NCBI RefSeq assembly: GCF_009017415.1
Contig: NC_092406.1
Location: 4,030,001 to 4,094,000 of the forward strand
Source: Aspergillus flavus
Taxonomy: Eukaryota > Ascomycota > Eurotiomycetes > Eurotiales > Aspergillaceae
Direction: 5' to 3'
DNA length: 64,000 bases
The notes beneath the pieces are model-generated. The model made no database searches. It was given only the letters and a program-made list of their open reading frames with translations, and had not been told where the DNA came from. Shown here in pieces: positions 23,738-34,056 of the stretch. Positions within the stretch are counted from its first letter, which is position 1; every line of letters starts with the position of its first letter. Both the position numbers and the translations under genes were made by a program.

Positions 23738-25683
23738 TTAATGGATGAATCTAAAATCGAGTCTGGAAAAAGTTAGTTAAGAACCGCGAAAGGGGTCAGA
23801 GAGTCGCATACCGTTTGTTGCCCAGGTGCCCATTAGCAGCCAGATATTCCTCCCTCTCGGCGCTAGACATGACATCCCATTTTTCGGTATTCTTCCTGTG
23901 TAGGTCAGGCGTATTAGTATCTATATCCCATTGATCTAGATGGATTTAGTAGATAACATACTTGTTGCGCCACATGTAGTAGAATTTGGCTCCAATGAAC
24001 ACGAAAATGCTCCATACTGCCAACGCAATGAGAACCTTGTTTCCAGTGCGATAGTACGGTTTGTCATCTTCACGATAGATCTAAAAGAGCGAAGATCAAC
24101 ACATAATCACTTGTACGAGTGGCTGGAGGTGAGAGAGTTTACTCACATTGTTGGAGATAATGCTTGACGTCTGGACCATCATGTTGTAAACCGCGGTGGC
24201 AACTGTCCTCGTACGAACCGTGCCTGCGTTTCGGGATGTCATGGCGACAATAATAGCATGCACATACGGTGCTCCAATCAGTAGAACATTAATGATCCAC
24301 CGAGCCCAAGGACTGGCATTATCTGGCAAGGTCTCGAGTGCGATCAAGAGAACCAAACACCAAATCATAGATCCGACTCCTAGAATCAATCGCTGGTAAA
24401 ACCGCTCTGAGATCCAGGTCCATACCAGTAGGTTGATAATGAAAATCACATAAGCTGGGATTGTCAAAAGGTTCGACTCGAATGTATCGAATCCCAACGA
24501 CTTCAGCTGCAGGGTGATATAGCTTGTTGCTGGCGAATTGGGGATCATCCACGTTAGTCCTAACAGGTAGATGGGCCACATGTCATAGTCACAGAGGGCC
24601 TCCCAAAGCATCTTCGGCGTCACAGCCTGTCGGTTGTGCATGCCTCCCTTGCTCGGGTCATCACGGAGCACTCGGTTGACCATGATTTTTTCTTCACGCT
24701 CGTTGAACCAGCCATCTTTGCCGCGAAACCCGCCTTTGGTCTGAGTAGGTGATGCCGGCATCCAGAAAGCTGCAATGATCGCGATGACTCCTGTGATCAG
24801 ACCCTCGAAGGCAAACAAATACCGCCAGCCACCGGTACCATCGGGCCTCCGCACGTGTAAGAAGCCATATGCTAGGAATGCACTGACAATCGATGTTCCC
24901 TCGTAGGAAATCCAGAAATAACTCAATCGGATGGGTAACTCCTTGGACTTGTACCAAAAGGAGAGAAAGAGAATAGTATCCGGGATGCTACTATGTATTA
25001 ATAGGAAATCAAATGAGACCTCAGGTTCACAATTCAACTCACAATCCACCCTCAAAAAGACCCAACAACGCCCTACAGACATAGTATGACTTTTTCCCTG
25101 AAAGGAAAGCCTGGAAGGCGGCGATCAAACTCCAACAAAGCATCTGGATCGGAATCCACCGATCTGGTCCGATTTTCTTTGAGATCAATTGGGAGGGAAG
25201 TTCCGCAAACAGGAAAACGAGGTAGAAGATTGTTTGGCCGGTGTTGTAGTCGTTCGTGTTCATGCCCAGGTCGCCCAGCATATTGTCGGACATCGCCTGA
25301 ACGATATTGCCTCGGTCGAGTTGTAGTGCAAAAAAGGTGACACAAGCGAATGTACAGACGCGTAGATCGATCTGTCGTTGTTATCAGTCTGGGTAAACCT
25401 AAACGAGCGACCGATCCAGCAATACCTTTCTTATGAGCTTCTTCTCCTCCTGCTCTCCCCATTCAAAATCCGGATCCCAACGATGTATACCTTCATAGTC
25501 GTCGATCGGCTTGTAAAATCTCGGGTCTTCAGTGGTATCGAAAGCACCCTCGCTTATATCCTTGACCCGCTTGGGCGCCGCGACAGGTAGCGTCTCGGAG
25601 GATGACCCTGCTGAGACCTGTTTCGAATCGTCTTTTACAGGCTCAACATTGGCAGTCGCTTCTTTGTGGTTGTCGGAAGCCAT
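23738..25683 (-). CDS. MFS transporter, anion:cation symporter (Dal5/Tna1-type)
   Basis: Six exons, complement(23738-23762, 23812-23895, 23962-24080, 24147-24987, 25043-25371, 25426-25683), 551 residues; the last exon is 25 nt. A hydrophilic N-terminal tail of about 85 residues precedes KLIRKIDLRVCTF, the usual entry to helix 1 in this family, and LDRGNIVQAMSDN marks helix 1-2. About twelve membrane helices follow, with GPDRWIPIQMLCW, LLGLFEGGFIPD and FWISYEGTSIVSAF as landmarks. The ACS family imports anionic nutrients such as allantoate, nicotinate or biotin at the plasma membrane. Its divergent neighbour is a TauD-type dioxygenase, so an organic acid or sulfonate substrate is a reasonable inference. 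Confidence 0.9.
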
Positions 25684-27286
25684 TTTGCCAGTATGGTTAG
25701 ATGCGGCGATTGCCCGACAGACTCAATGATGGCAATGGATGAGCTGTTTCAATTACAAGGGCAGCATATGCAATTAAATAAATATTACTTCGTAGCTATC
25801 GCTAGACGAGGGAGTAGTGGTTCTATCACGCAATCGCAATTTTGCACTTAAGGCTGAAGCTAGTTGAGACTACGCGACGAGCATGCACCGTGAATAGTTA
25901 TCCAAGGCCAATTAGGACATGTAAACATAGAGCCTAGGATTTTATCGATAGGATGCTGCGGATCGCGGCGAACATCTGCATGGCTGAGAAGCAGGTAATA
26001 ACCCCACTGTCTGATAAAGCTTTAGTAAGTTAAGGAAACCGAAGCAATCCTTGATTGTATTGGACCAATCATCCAGGACCCATTAGGGGATACATAGTGG
26101 ACACCATCACGCAAATGGAACAACACTGACGTTATGAAAGGCGAGTCATGTCAACGGAAAGAAGCAGGGATGTCATTAAGCGTTTGATCTGGACTGGTGA
26201 GCTAGCAGCAATTGCCGACCGTCATCTGTTTTACCGCAGGAGTCCATGGTAGTAGCAAAGGGAAGCTGGTTTGCTGCCTTGTGGGCAGCGCAAAGGAGAG
26301 CCAATTTCACCATCAGATTGGCTTACGGTGGCATATTTCGCCATCACCATTGCAACATTAGGGGGGGGCTCTGATTGGCGGCTCGTGCACTATGGTAGGA
26401 CAAGCTGCATAACATGTTCAATCTAAAGGATTGGCGTCTCTGATTCTTATTCACATTCACATACTGCGTATGAAATGTAATTTGTCGGGTTGCCTTTTGC
26501 GAGGCTCACACGTGCGAAAAGCAAACGGTTGCAAGAGGCACTCATTGTAACCACAATAGATTCCATGCCGAGTGGCTCCTTCAATGACCCTCTCTGTCCA
26601 GGGAGATGGCGGAGGCCCACTCTCGTGTGCTTCGTATACTAAATTCCCCAACGGAGGTAGCTAGATTGCAACTTAGGGTTGCGCGAATGGGTCGTGCTAG
26701 CACGTCATACTTGGCCCGCAGTTGCAACAACAACGGCCGCGTATCAGTTTAGATAGCGAAAGAATGGACCATATTCTACTTGTCGTCAGTCTTGAGTATT
26801 TCAGTTTTCTATCTACCCAACGAAAATGAGACAAAAGTTTGTCGCCTTGATCGGTTCGAATCCAGAACTTACTTAGCATTGGACGAACGGCCGATAAAGC
26901 TCTGCGACGCCGAGTCAGCGTACAATGGATAGGCTTTCGCTCCGCAAATCCTGTTCTATCACGCAATCAGATCACTTTGTGATTCACCAGTCAACTACTT
27001 AGCATTGGATGTACTTGGCTCGTTGCGGCAGTCATCACCAGTAACCCCGCGCGCCGCGTGAAATTCCTTGCAAGATGTACTCTTGAGCAGGGCGTGATAT
27101 TGAACATACCCCGCAAATATTGCACAATCATCGGACATCAGACGGATAATCGGATCTGGCCTGGGCGATTAAATGTGATGCGATGGGTATATCTAGGAGT
27201 TAGCCCCCTGGCGTTAGATCAAAGCTTGTTAGAACAGAAGACAAATCGAAAAAAAGAAACATCAACTTTCACGCAAATCTACAAAG
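25684..27286. promoter_or_regulatory. Divergent region MFS transporter / TauD dioxygenase
   Basis: About 1.6 kb separating two divergent starts. Long enough for shared and separate control elements; no ORF has recognisable domains. A B-box-like GGTTCGAATCC at 26853-26863 does not sit in any cloverleaf. Confidence 0.5.
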
Positions 27287-28665
27287 ATGGCTCCATCTAT
27301 AACCGAGACTGTCTCACTCCGCTCGGCACCAAAGACCTCTCTTAGAACCGATGCTGGTCACAACAAGGAGAATGGGGTAGGATACCGTGAAACATATCAG
27401 CATGACAATGAGATCAAAGGAACCGCAAAACAGCCACCGGCATCTTTCCCGAACTATCTCCCCGTCTGGGATAACGAAACAGAGAAGTATAGGACCCTGA
27501 TATTGCACCATGTTTAGTCGCTCGAGCCCAGCATCTCACCCGCTCGATAGATACCCACCACTTCAACCATTTGAGCACTATGAGCATGGAAAGGATGCCG
27601 ACCCAGCTTTCCCAGATCTCTTCCCTGAGGGCAAGGGCGAGGTGGAGGAGCTTACCCCGACCATTGGTAGCGAAGTTCACGGTATCCAACTGAGTCAGTT
27701 GACCGATAAGGGTAAAGACCAGCTGGCTTTGTACGTCGCCCAAAGGAAAGTTGTCGGTATGTTATAGCATATAAAGACGAATGATTCTTGTCACACTTAC
27801 TGACGGAGTTTTTCAGCTTTCCGAGACCAGGATTTCGCTCAGCTCCCTATCGAGAAAGCCCTTGAGTTTGGTGGTTATTTCGGTAGACACCACATTCATC
27901 AGAGCTCTGGGGCACCTAAGGGCTTCCCCGAGATCCACCTCGTTCACCGTGGAGCAGACGATAGGAGTGGAGCTGAATTCCTGGAAACCCACACCAACTC
28001 GCTCACTTGGCACTCTGATGTTACCTTCGAGAAACAGCCTCCTGGGACTACCTTTCTGTACCTGTTGGATGGCCCGACAAGCGGTGGAGATACTCTGTTC
28101 TGTAACATGGCCCAGGCTTACAGACGGTTGTCACCCGAGTTCCGCAAGCGATTGCATGGTCTGAAGGCTGTTCACTCTGGTGTCGAGCAGGTTAACAACA
28201 GTCTGAACAAGGGTGGTATTGCACGACGCGACCCAATTACCACCGAGCACCCGGTTGTGAGGACACATCCCGTCACTGGGGAGAAAGCTCTCTACGTGAA
28301 CCCGCAATGTGAGTTCTCGCTTGAAACAGTGTAGCCGATACAGAGTTTCTAACAGCAATTAGTTACCCGATACATCGTTGGATACAAGAAAGAAGAGTCC
28401 GACTTCCTTCTCAAATTCTTGTATGATCATATTGCCTTGTCCCAAGACATTCAGACTCGAGTAAGGTGGCGGCCGAATACTGTGGTTGTTTGGGATGTAA
28501 GTATATGTACATACGACCATTTTTATGTACGGGGTATTAATTGCTTTCTAGAACCGAGTCGTTGCACACAGTGCCATTTTCGACTGGGAGGATGGTCAAA
28601 GGCGTCATCTCGCAAGAATCACGCCACAGGCAGAAAGACCGTATGAAACGCCATTCGAAGGGTAA
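27287..28665 (+). CDS. TauD/TfdA-family alpha-ketoglutarate-dependent dioxygenase
   Basis: Five exons (27287-27486, 27551-27756, 27817-28308, 28363-28496, 28552-28665), 381 residues. The TauD domain shows the iron ligands His201 and Asp203 in THTNSLTWHSDVTF, and His350 in NRVVAHSAIFDW; Arg residues at 361-366 are placed to bind 2-oxoglutarate and substrate. GTEHP-like and THPVTGEKALYVNP blocks are typical of fungal members such as yeast Jlp1, which releases sulfite from sulfonates or sulfate esters. Substrate here is unknown. Divergent from an ACS transporter, suggesting import followed by oxidative cleavage. Confidence 0.9.
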
Positions 28666-29056
28666 ACGCCTGTGACTTTGCTATGTTTCAGGTCACCGCA
28701 GTGGAGATACGAATATGATATCGAGATACATGATATTATATATAGAGACGATCTATGTTGACGAATAAGAACCGATTATTGGCACTCTGATAGGCATTGC
28801 CTTCACAGCAGAGACAGTTTCTAGTTAAATTGGAAGCAGTAAGTCTCACAGCCCACGAGCCTGAGCGTTTAGAGAACGTAGAACAGCTTGTCAACTTTTC
28901 CAAGGATTGCCGGTCTCGGTTTGTAATCCGTTTAAAATTTCCAGGGCTTAGCTTATGATTGATACTAAACGTGCGCCCTTCATTTTTGAAGTTTGTTGCA
29001 ACGGTTTACTTCAAAGAAGTGCCCAGGGTGATGGTCTAAGACGGCCAAGGAGATGT
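28666..29056. other. Spacer after TauD gene
   Basis: About 390 bases of presumed 3' untranslated and intergenic sequence; nothing recognised. Confidence 0.6.
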
Positions 29057-29386
29057 CTATTTAGACCGGCATGGTACGCTGCCCGAGGTCTCTTGTGGAT
29101 TTTCATCGGAAGGACTAGGAGGAATTATCAAGATTGCTGGAGGTGCTAAATGATAACGCAATGACGGCTTTTCGGTGAGTTCAATGTTCGCCAACTCCGC
29201 ACTCATAGTTCCCACATGTTTAGCAGCCTTCCTAGACTTGGTGGCGCTTGAAATGCGGGAGTGACCGGGATGTTCTACTTCCTTATGTTCTGCAGACACA
29301 TCCTCCAGGTGTTCCCAGGTGATATCGCTCTTGCCACTTTGGCTGGTTGCTGTCGGAAGTTGTAGTTCGCGGCTGTCAGTCGCCAT
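29057..29386 (-). CDS. Hypothetical 109-residue ORF
   Basis: A single open frame from the first true ATG at 29386 (the frame extends upstream only from TTG). The product is hydrophilic, rich in Ser, Glu and Lys, with no membrane segment, signal peptide or known motif, and ends in a Pro/Ser-rich segment (PAILIIPPSPSDENP). A CATATAAA element sits about 35 bases upstream of the ATG, which is close for a fungal promoter. It lies between the TauD gene and the UBE3D-like gene with the same strand as the latter. It may be a species-specific small gene or chance. Confidence 0.3.
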   Translation of the reverse strand: MATDSRELQLPTATSQSGKSDITWEHLEDVSAEHKEVEHPGHSRISSATKSRKAAKHVGTMSAELANIELTEKPSLRYHLAPPAILIIPPSPSDENPQETSGSVPCRSK

Positions 29387-29740
29387 TTGAGGAGCGAGGA
29401 TTGGCAAAAGGCCAAGGTTTATATGATTTGATCTGTTGCGCAGTTGACGAGTATCGAGAGGCGCCCATGGGCTGTTGGGGGTAAGACGCGTAATGATCTC
29501 TCTTCTAAGAAGATACGTTAGAGGTTATGCCAGTTGAGGAATGAATCGATGGATGAATACTAAAGTGACAATGCCAAGGGAGCAACGGAATGCAGAGTAT
29601 GAAGCAGAAGAAAGCCAATTCACTCTGGAATGGGAATGTGGTCCGGTGACATCCGCCTGCATTCCCAAAGAGGAAGAAGGCACCTGACGATTTTTTGTCT
29701 CCAAACGAAACATACCAACTCACTTCACAACCACCTCTTC

Positions 29741-31742
29741 TCAAGCATTCTTTGTCCGGTCATGTCGATGCATGATGCCAACTTTCCATTCTCTAAACTC
29801 CCTTGCTGATTTTGGTAGCATCATGTTCCTACTCTTCAAGGTTTTTACGATAGCAGACAAGACACTGGATGGCAGTCGAAGTTCCTCCAGGGATAAAGAT
29901 GAGGCCTTGCCACGATCCGGATGAAGCATCCCATCCACATCGACAACATCCTGGAATAGGATTTTCATGGCCCGCTGCGCAGTTATACTGTGGTCCGAAC
30001 TAGAATTCGAATATCGCATGTCCGGATTGAAGACCCAGATCTATACGCCAAGGAGTCACAAACAGGTATCTAAAATGAAACAAGACTGAAGGACAAAGAA
30101 TCGACATACCAGCAGCCCATCCCCTTGCCCACAGTGGAGAACAAATCGTCGAGCGCTTTCTCTCTCAATCAACTCCAACAATTGAGCTGCCACAACCACC
30201 TCTAAAGAATGGCATTCCCATTCTGGGTCTTCGCACTCGCCTTCCGAAAACCGCTTGCTTACCGATAAGCTTGTTTTAAATAGTCGCCATCCTTTAGCAA
30301 CTATGTCCTCAACGCCCACTAGGCTATTACAGTTCTCGCAAAGCAACTCCATCTGTACTTCTGTTGGAGAGGCTGTTGTACTCTTTGTTTCAACCTAATA
30401 GAATATGTATATCAGCAATTTGATGCTATGCAAGCTGCAGAATTAGGGAAACATTGTGGCTTGATTATAGAGCGCATATGAATATCAGCAATTAATATAT
30501 TTGTGAGGTACTACAGTTTGCTATCTGTTTCTTGACCATCCATTGATGATTCAGGGTAGTCATCCAACCTATTCCCAGATTTCTTTCCCACATGTACCTC
30601 GTTATAATCACGTCGATCCCATGACTTTGGGTGAGCAGACAGAATCAACGGAGAAATGCAGCGAGGCGAATCTTGATCCCGAGTCATACACGCTAAAGAT
30701 CGAATGGCAACCACGGCGAAGTGCGAAATCCATCACGAAGAAGATAACTACACCTGGCTGTGATGCCATTCAAACTCCATAACAGATGTCTGACCATATT
30801 AGGAACCAAGAAGCAGTAGTTGTAGGGCAGTTGTATCGAAGACCAGAGCATGGTTATGAAATGGCCTCCTTCTTTTTTGCCCATGTCATGCATTGGGGTA
30901 GGGTTGGAGTATAAGACCTAGGGATAGAGTGCAAAAGTACAACAAACAACAATCCCAGTTAAAAATCACCCGGAAGAGGTATTCATGCTTACCTGTTTCA
31001 AGCCTCTACAGTCGGAGTCCGTGAGCAGAAAAGTCGCGACGTCCACAAGAACAGTCCCTGCAGTTGCGACAACCTGATTCGCAGCACCGTAACCCTTAAC
31101 TGTAGCATTCTGGTCTTCAGCTGTAGCACCATTAACATGCTCGTGACCATGATCATGACCCTCATGAGGATCCGGCTTGTGACAGTGCCAGAAATCCATC
31201 ATCTCAGCCCAATTCCCACTAGGCAAATCCTTCCACATCCACCCCTGCATATCCTTCTCTTCAGCACAGGAGCCACGCGACACATGCGAATCGAGAAGAA
31301 TATTCTTACAATGGCGACAACAAAGCCTAGTACAGGAGGTCATGTCGATCGCGGTCCACGGCACAAAGCTATCCATATGTTCTTCTCTCGAGAGCAACGA
31401 ATTATCTTCGTCATCGATCTGCATTCTAAACGAGTATTCCTGCTGACCAAGCCCGCGGTCCCGCGGATCCTTAGCTCGCTGTCCAGCCACGCTCAAGGCC
31501 AGCCGAGACGCTTCATTAACACGAGCTGGTAATTTGATCGTGTCTGTGGCATCTTCGTGTGGCGATGGGAGAGATACTGTTATGGCACGACGCGAATCGG
31601 ATAGACAGATTTCTGGTCGAACATTTTGCGATCGCATCGCCTCCGGAAGTGATACGTAGAGAGTAATGTGGCGGATGTTAGGAAGAAGTTCGGCGTGTAG
31701 ACAGAGCGCAGCAGGCTCGTTTTCTTGGTGCACTGCGGACAT
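29741..31742 (-). CDS. UBE3D-like E2-binding protein (HECT_2 family)
   Basis: Three exons, complement(29741-30040, 30110-30394, 30993-31742), 444 residues. The family, ubiquitin-conjugating enzyme E2-binding proteins with a HECT-like C terminus, is recognised from the Cys-containing block RLCCRHCKNILL, then MWKDLPSGNWAEMMDFWHCHKP and a His/Asp-rich stretch (DPHEGHDHGHEHVNG), and after the second intron CENCNSLVGVEDIVAKGWRLFK. Human UBE3D is the best-known member and acts as an E3-like partner of E2 enzymes. Intron 1 is 598 nt, by far the longest in the window; I found no coding exon in it, but a missed small exon cannot be excluded. The second intron is 69 nt. Confidence 0.82.
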
Positions 31743-32271
31743 TATATGGAAATATATGCGAATGTATGGTCTGATTGAACTGCTAGCTGCCTTTATTAGT
31801 ATGGTCTTTGTTTAAATCTATTTATGCACGTAAGCTGTAGCAAACGACTGTGGTTAAGAATATTGAGAGATTATGGTCAAATTGCTCGAAGATTACTCCA
31901 AACAAGCTCTAAACACGTATCACGTGTTATTGTCCATGACGTTAATGCCTCAGGCACATATGTAGAATCTATGGAGTACTTGATAATAATGTCAACACCA
32001 TAGAATGTAGTGATTTGTATGAAGCTTATGATAAATATTATCTAATGGATGGAACAGAAATTTAAATCTGAAACTCAATGTGATATCAACGATGGTTCCA
32101 ACCCCAACCCAATTCTTTTGCAGATGTTGTTTGTCACAAATTGATCAGAAAAGAAGCAAAAACCGGACGTTTCCAATGTCCAAAAGCATGCTTATCGTAC
32201 ATTACGTCGCCAGTCACTATGCCAATAGAGTCAATTTCAGCGAAGACGACTAAAGCAAAATTGCCATTTCA
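31743..32271. other. Spacer between UBE3D-like and questin-oxidase-like genes
   Basis: About 530 bases, AT-rich, holding the promoter of the UBE3D-like gene and the 3' region of the next. No further feature is supported. Confidence 0.6.
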
Positions 32272-33688
32272 TCAAACAAATCCTCCCCAACCATTGAACT
32301 CCTCACCGAACTTGACAGCTGCTTTTAAGTAGTACTGTTCCGGGTCTCCCCATGTTGCAGCAGCTTCCTTACACGCGCGAATTGCCTTGACATAGTGCGC
32401 GTCTGTCGAATGTTCACCCTTGACGGCCTTCTGCGCCGTCCATTTCCAGTCTCTTCCCTTCAATTCGTAGTCCTCAATCTGTTCGAGTTTTATTTCCGGT
32501 CTTAGTTGCGCAATGTATACGACCAGAGTGAGAAGCCACCACTGCCTGACGAGCGCGTATTGAAACCGTGTTGGGATAAGTGGTAGGAGAATACGGACGG
32601 CATGGCTGGTTGTCAACGTGTGGACGAGGAAAAAGTCATACTTGTCCGATGTTTGAGATTGAGTGGCGGCTAAAAGAGCCACGGCGAGCTCCTGGCTTTC
32701 GCGAAATTGTTTCACGGGATCCTCAATCTTCCACGCATTCCAATGATTGAGGAGTGCGGCTTCATGGTGACGTAGAATCGTGTCCATGTTGTTGTCACCT
32801 GGGGTTCCGAAGAGGCCGTTGAACTGTTTGTCGGCTCGTACCTTGCTCAGAATCTCGAGTAGGGATGTGGAAGAGTAGAGAGACTCTGCCTGTGAATAAG
32901 AAGGATCGTCTATATACTTATGCATTTTCCCGTAACACGTAGCTGCAAGAGCTAGGGCTTCCATGGCGACTTCACGGCTGGACATCTCGAATGCATAGGC
33001 GAGGTGGATTAAGGGGTGACCAACTAAACCATGTCAGCTTTATTGAACTGTCAATAGTATAGCTGGGATCATCGTACGGTCATCAACAAGGGAATTGAAT
33101 AACGGCTCCTTCCCAGAGAATAGATAATCTGCGAGGACTTGCTTCCAATCATATCCGTGACGGACAAGTTCGTCCTCAAAAAAGTCCACAAATGCTCTTT
33201 GATATCTAAAATGGCATTAGATAGGTCTGTCTGTTAAAAGGGTAGCTCATGTGTAAGCCCAAAGATGCAGTAAGAATACATACTCTCGATAGCCCAAGTA
33301 GTCTCTCCAGTCATAGGTACTGATTTCACCTGGGGAATCAACCCAGGGGTCTAAAAGCTTAGACTCGGCCTCGTAGATACGGTTTAGGTCATCGACATCT
33401 GCTCCTTGCAGGAAGGAAGAGCTCAGAATCTACGTAGAGTCAAATCTGCTTTTGATTTGAAAGATATAATAGAGTATGGCTTACATGAGGCGCATGGTTA
33501 TGGAACTTCCGTTCGTTGTACAGTATGGAGTAGTTGGCATGGTTCAGCTTCAGCAAATGTTTTAAAGCCCGAGCCGGTTTCTCTTGTGCTGTATCAATCT
33601 CTTGAATCTTGACTGACGGGATATCGATGAAAGTTCGATCGCGCCATGGCAAGAAGCTCTTTAAGGAAGGCAACGAGATAGATAGCAT
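32272..33688 (-). CDS. Questin oxidase-like (DUF4243) protein
   Basis: Four exons, complement(32272-33023, 33078-33205, 33284-33429, 33485-33688), 409 residues. Family blocks are LNHANYSILYNERKFHNHAPH, WRDYLGYREYQRAFVDFF with FEDELVRHGYDWKQVL, then HPLIHLAYAFEMSSREVAMEAL and VHTLTTSHAVRILLPLIP; the His residues are conserved in this family. Members act as Baeyer-Villiger type oxidases on anthraquinones (questin to demethylsulochrin type steps) in fungal secondary metabolism. There is no polyketide synthase nearby, so this looks like a stand-alone paralogue of unknown substrate. Confidence 0.85.
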
Positions 33689-34056
33689 GGCTATAACAGT
33701 GGAGTGAGTAGTATGGCTCCTGTGTAGAGCTTCTCAAGTTGGGTTCAACTTTTAACGGTGTCCGGTGCCCTGAGGCCTTTTTAGATTGTTCAAGCGGTAT
33801 TACAATATATTATACTAAAATGAATCGCGCCGAATGCTGTCGTTCTGGTGATCCCAGCAAAATGTGGGGAAAGAAAGTTGTTGGGACGAATTGGATGAGG
33901 CCTTGGTGGCCTGAGGGCCTTAGGTGACTCTGTCTGACGTCACCCGTTCCTGTAAACCAAATTCCAATTGAAGATACATTTGAGTTCTATATTCTGTCGT
34001 GTAGGGTCATAATAAGCTAAGTACTAGTATATCGAGGCTTCTTAGTCGTTGTAATC
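33689..34056. other. Spacer, promoter of questin-oxidase-like gene
   Basis: About 370 bases between the 5' end of one gene and the 3' end of the permease gene, both on the minus strand. Nothing else recognised. Confidence 0.6.

Noticed and set aside
26845..26870. tRNA gene from a B-box GGTTCGAATCC
   Set aside because: Neither strand gives T-stem or acceptor pairing and no A box or terminator fits.
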